This document shows positions 45,798-54,743 of a DNA stretch of 64,000 nt, piece after piece. The position numbers and the translations under genes are program-made. Location: the IMG/VR virus record IMGVR_UViG_3300017971_000194, positions 1-64,000 of that record; one strand, given 5' to 3'. The DNA comes from a virus. The notes under the pieces were generated by a model, which saw only the letters and a program-made list of their open reading frames with translations, was not told where the DNA came from and searched no databases. Numbering within the stretch: the stretch's first letter is position 1; the number at the start of each line of letters is the position of its first letter.

Positions 45798-48179
45798 CTA
45801 CAAGCCGAATAAATCCGCTAATACACGGAATTTGTACGCATCGACCCTAATATCCAGGTCCCCTCCAATTATTTCTTCCTTGTCTTTTGGGTCTGTTACA
45901 ATTAACAGTGTCTTGGCAGGAGCTACTAACGGAACTCTTGACCATCTACATACATTCTTTAGAGTCGTGAGAGTCACATCATTTAATGGAGCTTTCAATA
46001 TATATGTCATCATCTCATCAGCTTCACGTACCAACAAATCAGTAGAACTGATGACCTTTTGAGGTTTTTTCTCAGACATTTTTACTTCAGGTTCATCCCC
46101 CACAAAATCTTTATCAGTCTTGAAATATGGTGCTAACCAATCAGGTACTGGCTCCTCACCAGCTTTCATCTCCAACCAATCATGTTTAGCAGACCAATCA
46201 AGACCAATAAGTGGCTCCACAACTAATGGGACTTTCCAATTTCTGACCTTGTAATATTTCACCATACATTCACAACATACCGGCACCACCTCCTCTAGAT
46301 GTTCAAGTTTTATTTCAAATACAATTTCATCGTGAACATTGATAAGCATTCGAGCAATGTCTGGATACCACCCTTTTTCACGAAACGTCTTGTCAATCTC
46401 TCCCATGGCAAATTTGATGATGTCAGCACCAGCTCCTTGGATAGGACTATTGATTGACTTACGTTCACCATAGGCTCGAATCTTAGGATCATCAGAATCC
46501 ATTTGTGGAAGAGGTAATGGTCTACCTAGATCAGTAAAAACCAATTTGTCTCTACGAGCTTTCTCTTTCTGCCCATCTCTCCATTTTCTGAGCACAGGTA
46601 ATTTGGAAAAAAACTTCTCTACAATCCTCTTTGCCTCATGACTTGGTAGTTTGGTATTTCTCTGAACAGCAGAAACACCCCCACCATAGAGAAGAGCAAA
46701 ATTTGTGTTCTTGGCATAGGACCGATTATTCCCTTCTTTTGAACCAAAAATCTCGATAGCCATGAGACTATGGAGGTCACCCTCACCTTCAAGGAATTCT
46801 TTGATCCACTTAGGCTCTTTAGAAACATTGGCAGCGATTCGTAGCTCTTCACCACTGAAGTCAATTTTGACTAGAGCATAACCCATTCGGGCCTCAACTG
46901 CTTCTCTGATTCTACGGGAAAATATAGGCTTGGTTACATCGTTTGGCTTAGGGAGAGAATGCCAATTGACTCCAGTGTACCCATGATCTGGGGGTCCTCC
47001 TGAACTCGATAGTCTTGCAGTATCAGCATTCCACCCATTGAATCCAAGACGAGCCTCGTCATTATCATCTATATTCACTGCCAGATTGCTCAGGTACTTT
47101 GAAATCACCCCATCAATAGTTCTATAATCAGTCACTGTCTTCAAGATAGGGTACTTATCAGGATGTCGTTTCTGAATCTTGTCGAGGATATCTTGGCTGG
47201 TAGAGATTTGAGAAGTCTTACCAGCAGTAGCAGCTTCTTGGGGAGCCTGGATACCGATACGACTATAGAATAGCTCTGAAAGCTGCTTGGGAGACAGTAT
47301 ATCAATCCTTGTCTCACCTTCCTTCAATAATGGCTTACTTTCCTCTTCAAATTTAGATGCAAGACGCATCCTTTCTTGCTCAGCCCCTCGTTGCAACTCA
47401 ATGATGAGCTTCCTATTGATTTTCACTCGTGGTCGTTCCATACGTCTGAGTGCTGGCACTACTCTTTTCTCTACCTTATAGACAGCAGTATACTTTTCAG
47501 GAATCTCATAGAGCACATTTTTCCAAATCATATAGGTACAATAAGCATCAGAACAGCCATATTCTGTCACACCCCTATTACTTGGATTGAGTTCTGAAAA
47601 GTCTAGATTCTTGGTCTTAGGTGGAAATAGTTCTTTAAGCTCGATCATCACTAAATCAAGATAGAGCTTTGATAATGTCTTCAAGCCATGTCTTTTTGAA
47701 TTAGGATCTTTGATGAAATCAGCAATCAGAGTATCTTCAAACTTGTTGTGGTCATCCATAGGACATGGACTAGTCATGAACTCCAAGAACTCACAATCAA
47801 ACTTAGCGTTGTGGAAAATTATGATGGTGTCAGGATGATTGATCATCCTGGCAATTTCTTTCTCCACCAACTCTACATCAAGATTGTTTCCATTCTTATG
47901 TCTTACTGGAACATAGATAGCACTGTTCTCATCAGCACAAATACAGAAGCCCACTATCTTATGGACCGTCTCTAAACGTCCTGTTTCTGGATTTTCATAG
48001 ACTCGGTTGTCTAACCCCTGTGTTTCAAGGTCAAGAGCACACAGTTTATTGGTGATACATTTATCTACGTACTCTTTAACATCATCAATTGATTCTGCTA
48101 AACGAAAATTCTTAGTCTTTATCCACTCGGGAATCGTCACATCGACTCCACCGAGATCAAATAGCATTAGGTCTGACAT
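45798..48179 (-). CDS. polA: DNA polymerase I (family A) with 3'-5' exonuclease, 793 aa
   Basis: The replicative polymerase of the phage. Exonuclease motifs are ALDLETQGL (about 48-56), IIFHNAKFD (about 118-126) and YGCSDAYCTY (about 210). Polymerase motif A is KIDFSGEELRIA (about 437-449), motif B RSYAKNTNFALLYGGG (about 480-495) and motif C INVHDEIVFE (about 612-621). There is no 5' nuclease domain. The last 80 residues are a low-similarity tail. ATG 48179 overlaps the upstream TAA (TAATG), with GGAAG before it. Confidence 0.95.
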   Translation of the reverse strand: MSDLMLFDLGGVDVTIPEWIKTKNFRLAESIDDVKEYVDKCITNKLCALDLETQGLDNRVYENPETGRLETVHKIVGFCICADENSAIYVPVRHKNGNNLDVELVEKEIARMINHPDTIIIFHNAKFDCEFLEFMTSPCPMDDHNKFEDTLIADFIKDPNSKRHGLKTLSKLYLDLVMIELKELFPPKTKNLDFSELNPSNRGVTEYGCSDAYCTYMIWKNVLYEIPEKYTAVYKVEKRVVPALRRMERPRVKINRKLIIELQRGAEQERMRLASKFEEESKPLLKEGETRIDILSPKQLSELFYSRIGIQAPQEAATAGKTSQISTSQDILDKIQKRHPDKYPILKTVTDYRTIDGVISKYLSNLAVNIDDNDEARLGFNGWNADTARLSSSGGPPDHGYTGVNWHSLPKPNDVTKPIFSRRIREAVEARMGYALVKIDFSGEELRIAANVSKEPKWIKEFLEGEGDLHSLMAIEIFGSKEGNNRSYAKNTNFALLYGGGVSAVQRNTKLPSHEAKRIVEKFFSKLPVLRKWRDGQKEKARRDKLVFTDLGRPLPLPQMDSDDPKIRAYGERKSINSPIQGAGADIIKFAMGEIDKTFREKGWYPDIARMLINVHDEIVFEIKLEHLEEVVPVCCECMVKYYKVRNWKVPLVVEPLIGLDWSAKHDWLEMKAGEEPVPDWLAPYFKTDKDFVGDEPEVKMSEKKPQKVISSTDLLVREADEMMTYILKAPLNDVTLTTLKNVCRWSRVPLVAPAKTLLIVTDPKDKEEIIGGDLDIRVDAYKFRVLADLFGL

Positions 48180-48610
48180 TAATCTTCCTTTACTACTGTC
48201 CAATAATAGTTATCTGCCCATCCCAACAAAATTCTTCGCACTAGCCCTATCACCTCTAAGTCTTGAATGCCTGGTTCAAAGCATCTAGGCATCCCAAGAC
48301 GCAAGTAACACATATCACTATACATGAGACAATAATTTTTCTCATTGCAACCGTCCCAATAATGTTGGAGTTTTTCGAGGCAAAACAGAGGAGGAACCCC
48401 TAAACTCTGCATCATAGGTACAGGATACCCATACACAGCATGATGATATTCTTCTATGCCAGTGTAAGAAAACAGGTCCACTACAGGTTTGGTCTCTTCG
48501 TGATCTTGTAGTTTTCCCCATTTTCCTTGCCAAATCCCTTGTTTTGAAAATATCACGTATAGATTTACCTCTAACAGGGGCTCACCTTTAAGAGTCATTG
48601 TTAGAGGCAT
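48179..48610 (-). CDS. Hypothetical protein, 143 aa, between primase and polymerase
   Basis: A globular protein rich in aromatics (YHHAVYGYPVPMMQSLG, WADNYYWTVVKED) with several Cys. It is coupled to the polymerase gene by TAATG and overlaps the primase zinc-finger gene by 23 bases. Its place inside the replication operon suggests an accessory role. The family is unknown. Confidence 0.75.
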   Translation of the reverse strand: MPLTMTLKGEPLLEVNLYVIFSKQGIWQGKWGKLQDHEETKPVVDLFSYTGIEEYHHAVYGYPVPMMQSLGVPPLFCLEKLQHYWDGCNEKNYCLMYSDMCYLRLGMPRCFEPGIQDLEVIGLVRRILLGWADNYYWTVVKED

Positions 48611-49187
48611 AATGAACTCTCTGTATTATCTTACCCTTTACCTGGGATAAAATATTAATCATATCTTGGTCCGAAATAGATTTCTTTCCATGGTCAAATT
48701 CCAAACGATCTAGAAGGATACACATCTTCAGGTAATAGTTTAGATCCAACTCATCCCGATTGGTAATCAGAAGTCTATTTATAGACTCTAGATAATTTGT
48801 AGGATCTGCTTTAGTTTCAGATTCAAAAACCTGCTCCATCATCTTAGCAGGTGGGGTTACTTCCTTCTTTTCTTGAACCTGAATCTGAAATGGATTCAAC
48901 CCAAAGGTTTTCTCCATATATCGAAGAGTCTCAGCAAACCCTAGACCCTCGTACTGTCGCACAAAAGAGATGCTATCATAAGGCTTTCCACAGCCCCAAC
49001 AATACCCTGACCCTTCTTCATAGACACGAGCTGAAGGTTTGGCATCACCTCCCATGGAATGAAAAGGACATTTATATTGAGTGATTTCAGCTCCAGGAGC
49101 ATTTCTTTCAATGTTGTAATGGTCCAATACATCATGAAGAGTCACTTCATTTTTAATGTATTCGATCCAATCTTCCCAGTCAGCCAT
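48588..49187 (-). CDS. DnaG-type primase CHC2 zinc-finger protein, 199 aa
   Basis: Residues 36-70 form the CHC2 zinc finger of bacterial-type primases: YKCPFHSMGGDAKPSARVYE then GYCWGCGKPYDSISFV, with ligands Cys40, His43, Cys63 and Cys66. The pattern then ends. The TOPRIM catalytic domain is missing, and residues 110-199 are helical. It is either one half of a split primase or a template-recognition factor for another primase. It follows the helicase gene by three bases. Confidence 0.85.
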   Translation of the reverse strand: MADWEDWIEYIKNEVTLHDVLDHYNIERNAPGAEITQYKCPFHSMGGDAKPSARVYEEGSGYCWGCGKPYDSISFVRQYEGLGFAETLRYMEKTFGLNPFQIQVQEKKEVTPPAKMMEQVFESETKADPTNYLESINRLLITNRDELDLNYYLKMCILLDRLEFDHGKKSISDQDMINILSQVKGKIIQRVHYASNNDS

Positions 49188-49190
49188 CTT

Positions 49191-50663
49191 TCACCCCAAA
49201 AATTCTGACAGATCCATTTGAATCTCATCAGAATGTTCTTTGAGATCCTGGATATTGAGATGATACAGCCTTCTACATGACCACATGATTTTGGCTCTGA
49301 AACTCTTAAATGGTTCATTGTCACGAGTCTTCAAACATCCAAATAGGACTTCAGCATTCTCTTTATATTCATCATTGAGATAGGTTGTGGTAATTACATC
49401 AGCAGATCGTTCAGCTTCATTAGCATATGAAAGGTCTTGCATCTTATACCGACCCTCATTCTTATCAGCATCGAGTTTTCCTTTTCGGTTGACCTGGAAG
49501 AGAAGGACTAATGGGATGCCTTCACCTCGATTGAAATTCAGAGCCATCTTTTTTGTATCTCTCACCACTGAATTGAGAGCAATGGTGTAATCTGAATTCC
49601 TGATAGTGGGAGTGACAAGACCAGCGTGATCAATAAAAGCTAGATGAATAGGCATCTGTTGATGAAGCATCTCCATCCGACTCTTTATTTCTGGTACTGT
49701 AATATCATCCACAGGTCTTTCAACGTAGAAAGACCCATACTCTGGATTATTCTCAAAATCAGGACAAACCACATTAAAGAAGTAATCTTCTTCTCTAGGG
49801 GTAAGTTCACCATCCCTCAATCTGGTATATGAAATAGGTTCATGACCTTCATTGAGGAATTTTCTATTAGCTGAATGAAGACACCAAATCATGTTACGGA
49901 TCTGCTCATAGGGCATTTCCAATGAAAGGTAATAAGAGTTCCATCCGTATCTAGTGCAATTGTTGTAGGCCCAATTGATTGCAAATGTAGTCTTTAGCTC
50001 TCCAGTCCATGCAGCATGTATCCACAGATGACCACGTTTGTTCCCCCTACAAGCAACATCAACTCCCGTAAGACCACACAACCGACCATATCCATAGGTA
50101 GGATCTGTCTTGATCCTGTTATAGTTCTGCTCTAGCTCTTGCCTATCATCCCTGACATCACCCCTCAACCTAGTATTACCCAATTCTGGGCTGAGTAGTT
50201 TATCAGATTCGCTCATCACAAAGGTAAGAGCATCTCGCATACCTTTCTTGAATGTCTTGCTTTTCCCTGCTGATATTGTCACTCCCTGGTGTAGAATTTC
50301 AGCAGCGGTATGTAATATGTCCCTACACTTGAGATCTTTCTGTTTAGATACCAAATCTCTGAGAAGATTCTCAAAGTCAGCCTTCATATAAGGATTAGTA
50401 TGTTTTACATCTTCAACACGATCTACAACTGCTTGTTCTTGATTTGCCTCGAAAAAATCTAATGTGCTATTAAGATTTGGTATCTCGGTGTATCGATAAA
50501 AGTATGAAGTAACCCACTCTAAAATTTTCTGATCTTCTTCAGTATTGAACTCAAAACCTGAATCACGTAACACAGCATAGTTACGTATTAATTCCTCTTC
50601 AGGAATTGAAGCATACCCATTCTTATCGGGTACGTTAATTATGGATCTTACAATACGTTTCAT
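49191..50663 (-). CDS. DnaB-like replicative helicase, 490 aa
   Basis: The C-terminal two thirds have the RecA-like DnaB fold: GHLWIHAAWTGELKTTFAIN (211-230) at the P-loop, YYLSLEMPYEQIRNMIWC, Walker B LAFIDHAG, VLLFQVNRKGK (H4/Q motif) and LSYANEAERSADVI. The P-loop lacks the usual Gly before Lys224 (GELKTT), a departure seen by eye. The N-terminal 150 residues are helical, as in DnaB collars. It is adjacent to the primase zinc finger and polymerase genes. Confidence 0.88.
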   Translation of the reverse strand: MKRIVRSIINVPDKNGYASIPEEELIRNYAVLRDSGFEFNTEEDQKILEWVTSYFYRYTEIPNLNSTLDFFEANQEQAVVDRVEDVKHTNPYMKADFENLLRDLVSKQKDLKCRDILHTAAEILHQGVTISAGKSKTFKKGMRDALTFVMSESDKLLSPELGNTRLRGDVRDDRQELEQNYNRIKTDPTYGYGRLCGLTGVDVACRGNKRGHLWIHAAWTGELKTTFAINWAYNNCTRYGWNSYYLSLEMPYEQIRNMIWCLHSANRKFLNEGHEPISYTRLRDGELTPREEDYFFNVVCPDFENNPEYGSFYVERPVDDITVPEIKSRMEMLHQQMPIHLAFIDHAGLVTPTIRNSDYTIALNSVVRDTKKMALNFNRGEGIPLVLLFQVNRKGKLDADKNEGRYKMQDLSYANEAERSADVITTTYLNDEYKENAEVLFGCLKTRDNEPFKSFRAKIMWSCRRLYHLNIQDLKEHSDEIQMDLSEFLG

Positions 50664-50673
50664 ATACTAACCG

Positions 50674-51417
50674 TCAAACATCTGGACATCCATCCAGAAT
50701 ACTAGATTTAGATATAACCTTCTTCACATTAGCACTTCCACTGTTAGTTTCCATAACTTCACCAGTTTCTTCATTTTTTACTACAGCCATAGTGGAAGTA
50801 ATCTTATATTCTTCAAAATATTTGTATAGATGCTCTCTTAATTCTGTACTGAAAAAATGATTTCTGTTACTAAGAGGTCGTGGCAAATAAACCCAAGTAC
50901 CATGCATTCGTGGTCTTTTTTTGAGTGCCTCCAAAAAATAATCTGGAAGCAATGAGTTTTTATGGTGTACTCGGTCAGCAAGAATAACTAATAGGTCTGG
51001 TATTTTTAGAGAGTCTAGAAACTCATCCTCACCTTCTGCACGATTATGAGAAAATCGTTTATTTGTAACATCCAAATCATCTATAAATCTGCAATTAAAC
51101 TCTATGTCTATGTTAGTATACGTTTGGATCAAGAATTTCCTGATGTGTCTAAGAACTTGATTGTAATCTCCCATCACCACCAAATTTTTTATATTACCGT
51201 CATCGTCCCGCATATCAAAAAGAGAGGTTCTATCAATATCAGAGCCACATGATAATAGATCTGGATGTATACGTTTCAGTTTGGACACTATCATACTACG
51301 ATACACACAGACACACTCTTTGAATTCTTCAGTATTCGTATCAGCGTCATACTGATAAATGCTTCCTTTGCCCTTACATTTTGGACAATTTGGGTTAGCA
51401 TGTCTGTTTCTCTCCAT
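50674..51417 (-). CDS. Replication-cluster protein, possible helicase loader, 247 aa
   Basis: The N-terminus has a zinc knuckle-like CPKCKGKGSIYQYD then CVCVYRS. The middle has an alpha/beta core (NLVVMGDYNQVLRHIRKFLI, IPDLLVILADRV, HGTWVYLPRPLSNRN) with the order of a AAA-like or degenerate ATPase fold, though no Walker A Lys is visible. Position between helicase and SNF2 genes suggests a loader or primosome factor. This is inference from context. Confidence 0.7.
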   Translation of the reverse strand: MERNRHANPNCPKCKGKGSIYQYDADTNTEEFKECVCVYRSMIVSKLKRIHPDLLSCGSDIDRTSLFDMRDDDGNIKNLVVMGDYNQVLRHIRKFLIQTYTNIDIEFNCRFIDDLDVTNKRFSHNRAEGEDEFLDSLKIPDLLVILADRVHHKNSLLPDYFLEALKKRPRMHGTWVYLPRPLSNRNHFFSTELREHLYKYFEEYKITSTMAVVKNEETGEVMETNSGSANVKKVISKSSILDGCPDV

Positions 51418-53037
51418 CTACCGTCTTCTCCTAGCATCTTCTTTTAGTGCTCTAAACACATCATCGATCTCGGACTCACTGTCAAAACTCAAGGTCTCTT
51501 CTGAGCCACCCAAGATAGGATCAATCAGCCCTTTCTTTTTCTTCAACGTCTTTAAAACGTGCATATCAATCGACCCCTCAACTACCAAATGAAGAGCCAA
51601 GACCGTTGTATGCTTGGACCCTATACGTACCATACGACCCAATAATTGCTTATAATCACCATAGCTCCAGGGAGAATCATAGAAAATCAGAGCTGAAGCT
51701 GCCTGAAGATTAATGGCTGCTGATCCTGCATTCGTGATCAGCATTATATTTACACCACTTTCTGGATCTTGGAATCGACTTCGGTTCTGCTCCCTCACCA
51801 CATCTTTATTCTCAGCACCTGTGATTCTTGTATAAGGGATACCTTTTTCCTCTAGAAGTACCCCCAGACGATCCACCATTTTCCTAAAGTTGGAGTAAAT
51901 AATCACTTTTTCTTTGTCCAGCTCATCCTCTAAGATACGGAACAGTTCCTCTTCTTTGTTAGATGGACCAGGTATTTCTATAAGATGTGGGCTGTCTACG
52001 ATCTGTTGACAATAAATCATAGATGTGAGCTTGGTGGTTTCTTTCTCGTCATCTTCCAGAAGGAGTAATCCAGATAATGCCTCTGCATACTTGTCCCTCT
52101 GGATCTTCGTGAACTCTAGATGCACCTTCTTTGTAATGACTTCAGGTAACTCTTCTGAAACTTCTGTCTTTGGTCGTCCCAGGAAATATGGGTCTATGTC
52201 AGATCTAAATTTCTTCAAGTTCTTGTATCCCACCACAATAGGTATTTTTCTACCTCTCCCCACATGTTGTAACTGGGTATGGCAAAACTCTTTCATGAAC
52301 CCTGTCTTGGTCCTGAAGAGCCCTGGAACAATGACTCGGAATATCCCAAAACCTTCCATAAGATTGTTCTTGAGCAATGTAGCAGTTAAACCATAGACTC
52401 GATCTGAGAGCTTTGATAATTGGTAGCACACATCATGAGTCTTGGTGCGAGTATTTTTGAAAGCCGTAGCTTCATCAAAGATAGTAGCCATACGCATCTT
52501 GACTTTATAGACCTTCTTTTTCTTTCCTTTTTCTTTTATTTCTTCTTCATCAACGATCCAATATCGAATTGCATCCCAGTCTCTAGCTAAGATGTGGTAA
52601 TTCATTATGAGAGCGAAATGATCTTGTTTCAAAAAGAAAGATTCATATATCTTGTAGCGGTTCTTTGCAGAACCTTTCACTACTATACCTTTGAGGCCCA
52701 CCAAGAAACGAGACATCTCTTTTTGCCATTGCATCAATGCACTTTTAGGTGCGACGATAATGGTCTTGAAACCCTTTTCCTTTTCCCAGAGATATGAAAG
52801 AGTCGTCAATGTCTCAATAGTTTTCCCCAAGCCAGTATCATCACCAAGGATAAACCTTTTCATGGTCAAAAGGTTGTAAACTCCAATTGATTGGTAATTA
52901 CGGAGTTTAAATTCTACAGTGTCCCCAGATTCATTTACAATTTCACTTTTTAGTAATGAAGTTGGCTTCAACTCAACTTTGGATCTACCTCTAATATCCT
53001 TTAAATGATTGTAAACCTTAGGTATTTGCAAAGCCAT
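51418..53037 (-). CDS. SNF2-family DNA helicase/translocase, 539 aa
   Basis: Motif I is ILGDDTGLGKTIETL (about 63-77), Ia TIIVAPKSALMQWQKE, motif II IFDEATAFKN, motif III GLTATLLKN, motif IV VIIYSNFRKMV, motif V SAAINLQAAS and motif VI QLLGRMVRIGS. It lacks the N-terminal repeats of the SNF2 protein at 22649 and uses the window's ordinary A/T-rich codons. Located in the replication cluster, it may clear protein blocks or restart forks. The start is ATG 53037. A TTG lies two codons earlier. Confidence 0.9.
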   Translation of the reverse strand: MALQIPKVYNHLKDIRGRSKVELKPTSLLKSEIVNESGDTVEFKLRNYQSIGVYNLLTMKRFILGDDTGLGKTIETLTTLSYLWEKEKGFKTIIVAPKSALMQWQKEMSRFLVGLKGIVVKGSAKNRYKIYESFFLKQDHFALIMNYHILARDWDAIRYWIVDEEEIKEKGKKKKVYKVKMRMATIFDEATAFKNTRTKTHDVCYQLSKLSDRVYGLTATLLKNNLMEGFGIFRVIVPGLFRTKTGFMKEFCHTQLQHVGRGRKIPIVVGYKNLKKFRSDIDPYFLGRPKTEVSEELPEVITKKVHLEFTKIQRDKYAEALSGLLLLEDDEKETTKLTSMIYCQQIVDSPHLIEIPGPSNKEEELFRILEDELDKEKVIIYSNFRKMVDRLGVLLEEKGIPYTRITGAENKDVVREQNRSRFQDPESGVNIMLITNAGSAAINLQAASALIFYDSPWSYGDYKQLLGRMVRIGSKHTTVLALHLVVEGSIDMHVLKTLKKKKGLIDPILGGSEETLSFDSESEIDDVFRALKEDARRRR

Positions 53038-53136
53038 ATCCAATCCTGTCTGGAGGGTTTTAATCAGATCAGTAGACTAATACCCCCTCCGAAGTAAGTA
53101 ACGATACTTTACCATGATTTATTTTTGTTACAAAGA

Positions 53137-53703
53137 TCAGAAACCAAAATATAGACCAGCCATCGGAGATAGTCGGAATTCCCACCAAGGATTTGTCATC
53201 CCCACAACTGCCCCAAAGTTCTTAGTGATATCCCAGCCTATAGCAATACCCACAGACAAGATACCCGTAATAACTTGGACATTGAATCTCTTGTAATACA
53301 GAAAATCTATACCTATCCCAGCATCTAGAATTTCTTTGGGGGTTTTTATATAGATAAATTTTCCGTATACATAAGCTTTGAATCGGAACCGAAACCCACC
53401 TTTTGGTTTCTTTTTGGTGTGCATTTGGAGTTTAGGCTTGAATTTGAAGTCCACTTCGAATGGGCACCAGGTTATCTTCCCACCAATGTCTGTGCTCCCA
53501 TCACTTGGACCGCTGAAGATACGACCCTCTTCATCTACAAGTACCACCCATTCATCTATCTTGATACTGGGTTTGTTCTCTTGCAGACATTTATAGTTCT
53601 TCACTACCGTAACTATTTCATCAAAAGTCTTTTTTGGGATGCACTTTTGATCCGTATTACCATCTACGGTAAGAAGCATTGAAATCAATATGATATTAAG
53701 CAT
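53137..53703 (-). CDS. Predicted exported protein, 188 aa
   Basis: A short signal peptide (MLNIILISMLLTVDG) precedes a mature region with Cys residues. A C-terminal half of alternating strands follows (FRFRFKAYVYGKFIYI, YKRFNVQVITGILSVGIAIG, FRLSPMAGLYFGF), ending with a terminal Phe. That pattern fits an outer-membrane-type beta-barrel or a secreted beta protein. It overlaps the end of the membrane-anchored gene upstream. They may act together at the envelope. Confidence 0.7.
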   Translation of the reverse strand: MLNIILISMLLTVDGNTDQKCIPKKTFDEIVTVVKNYKCLQENKPSIKIDEWVVLVDEEGRIFSGPSDGSTDIGGKITWCPFEVDFKFKPKLQMHTKKKPKGGFRFRFKAYVYGKFIYIKTPKEILDAGIGIDFLYYKRFNVQVITGILSVGIAIGWDITKNFGAVVGMTNPWWEFRLSPMAGLYFGF

Positions 53704-54118
53704 CTTTTTTACCTTCCAACACATCAAGGATTGAACCAGCATCCACACCTGTTTTATCCTTTACGGATACAACAAGAGTGTTTGGTTCTACTTGAATCAC
53801 ATGTTTCACATCCTTTGCCTTCACACCCTTTGGAAGGTTAATACGTTCTTTTTTACCATCATCTCCTTTAACGGTAACAGAAGAAGCCTGACCTTTAGTG
53901 ATACCAACATCAAACTCTTTCACTTCCCATTGGGTGAAACCTTTATCATCTTCTTCACCAATAGGAATTGGGTTACCATTATCATCTACTCGATCATCTG
54001 GAATGTCATTCACAACCTTTGTTTCTTTTTGGGTATGACGAATGAAAAGAAACACCAACACAGCCCCAACACCGGCTACAAAAGCCCAGAAGAACGTCTT
54101 TACTTTGTCCCACCACAT
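53696..54118 (-). CDS. Membrane-anchored protein, 140 aa
   Basis: The N-terminus WWDKVKTFFWAFVAGVGAVL carries one membrane segment (about 9-25), followed by HTQKETKVV and an acidic periplasmic or cytoplasmic domain with beta character. Together with the exported protein next to it, it recalls an inner-membrane/outer-membrane pair as in spanins, but neither has a spanin lipobox. GGAGAC lies before the ATG. Confidence 0.65.
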   Translation of the reverse strand: MWWDKVKTFFWAFVAGVGAVLVFLFIRHTQKETKVVNDIPDDRVDDNGNPIPIGEEDDKGFTQWEVKEFDVGITKGQASSVTVKGDDGKKERINLPKGVKAKDVKHVIQVEPNTLVVSVKDKTGVDAGSILDVLEGKKDA

Positions 54119-54127
54119 AATAGTCTC

Positions 54128-54550
54128 CTACATAAGTATTTTCTCTATGGGATTATCCCATATCTCTACGATAGCTAAGAGTGAAGATCCCAAAATCTTG
54201 GCTGCCAAATACCTATGATGACCATCCTCTATTTGCAATCTTCCGTGCTTCAACTTTACTTCAATTGGATCTGAAAGGTCAACTTTTTTAGCCCATAATT
54301 CCCATCCTTCCCTTTCAGCTTGGTCCCTAGCGTTTTCAAGGTCATCATCATAGATTACAGTAAGACTTTCTGGATGTACCTCAAGCAAATCACCTGAATG
54401 GAACCCAAAAGCCATCATATCGAGGTCTTCAGTATCCATACGGATCAATTCTTCTTCAGTATACGACTTGTCTAATTTGATTGGTTGGAGGTCTTCATAT
54501 ATAGGGATACGTGACGCTACAGAGTAGGCTATTTTTCTGATCTGTAGCAC
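54128..54550 (-). CDS. ParB/sulfiredoxin-like domain protein, 140 aa
   Basis: The C-terminal half (DPIEVKLKHGRLQIEDGHHR then YLAAKILG) matches the ParB N-terminal nucleotide-binding fold (box with E-D-G-H-H-R). The N-terminus MLQIRKIAYSVASRIPIYE has the basic LRxIA-like opening seen in other proteins here. It starts at GTG (AGGAG upstream). ParB-like domains in phages act in DNA modification or as NTP switches. A specific role is unclear. Confidence 0.75.
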   Translation of the reverse strand: MLQIRKIAYSVASRIPIYEDLQPIKLDKSYTEEELIRMDTEDLDMMAFGFHSGDLLEVHPESLTVIYDDDLENARDQAEREGWELWAKKVDLSDPIEVKLKHGRLQIEDGHHRYLAAKILGSSLLAIVEIWDNPIEKILM

Positions 54551-54556
54551 AAGGAT

Positions 54557-54742
54557 CTACTCCTGTTCAACATCACGTTTTTCTTGAAGCAACGATTCCA
54601 GCTTGGTCTGAAGACTATCTCGTTCAGTAGAACCTAAGGCTGGATTCAAGAGAAGATTCTTGATTCGATTTACTTCAATGCTCAGACCACTAAGACGAGC
54701 CTCTTTTGGCAGAGCTGTTTTAGAAAGAGTTCTTTGTCCCAT
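54557..54742 (-). CDS. Small coiled-coil protein, 61 aa
   Basis: The chain (LSGLSIEVNRIKNLLLNPA, DSLQTKLESLLQEKRDVEQE) is two short amphipathic helices. It starts two bases from the stop of the large 1334-residue gene. This suggests a chaperone or small structural partner for that product, by analogy with tail-fibre neighbours. Confidence 0.65.
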   Translation of the reverse strand: MGQRTLSKTALPKEARLSGLSIEVNRIKNLLLNPALGSTERDSLQTKLESLLQEKRDVEQE

Positions 54743-54743
54743 A

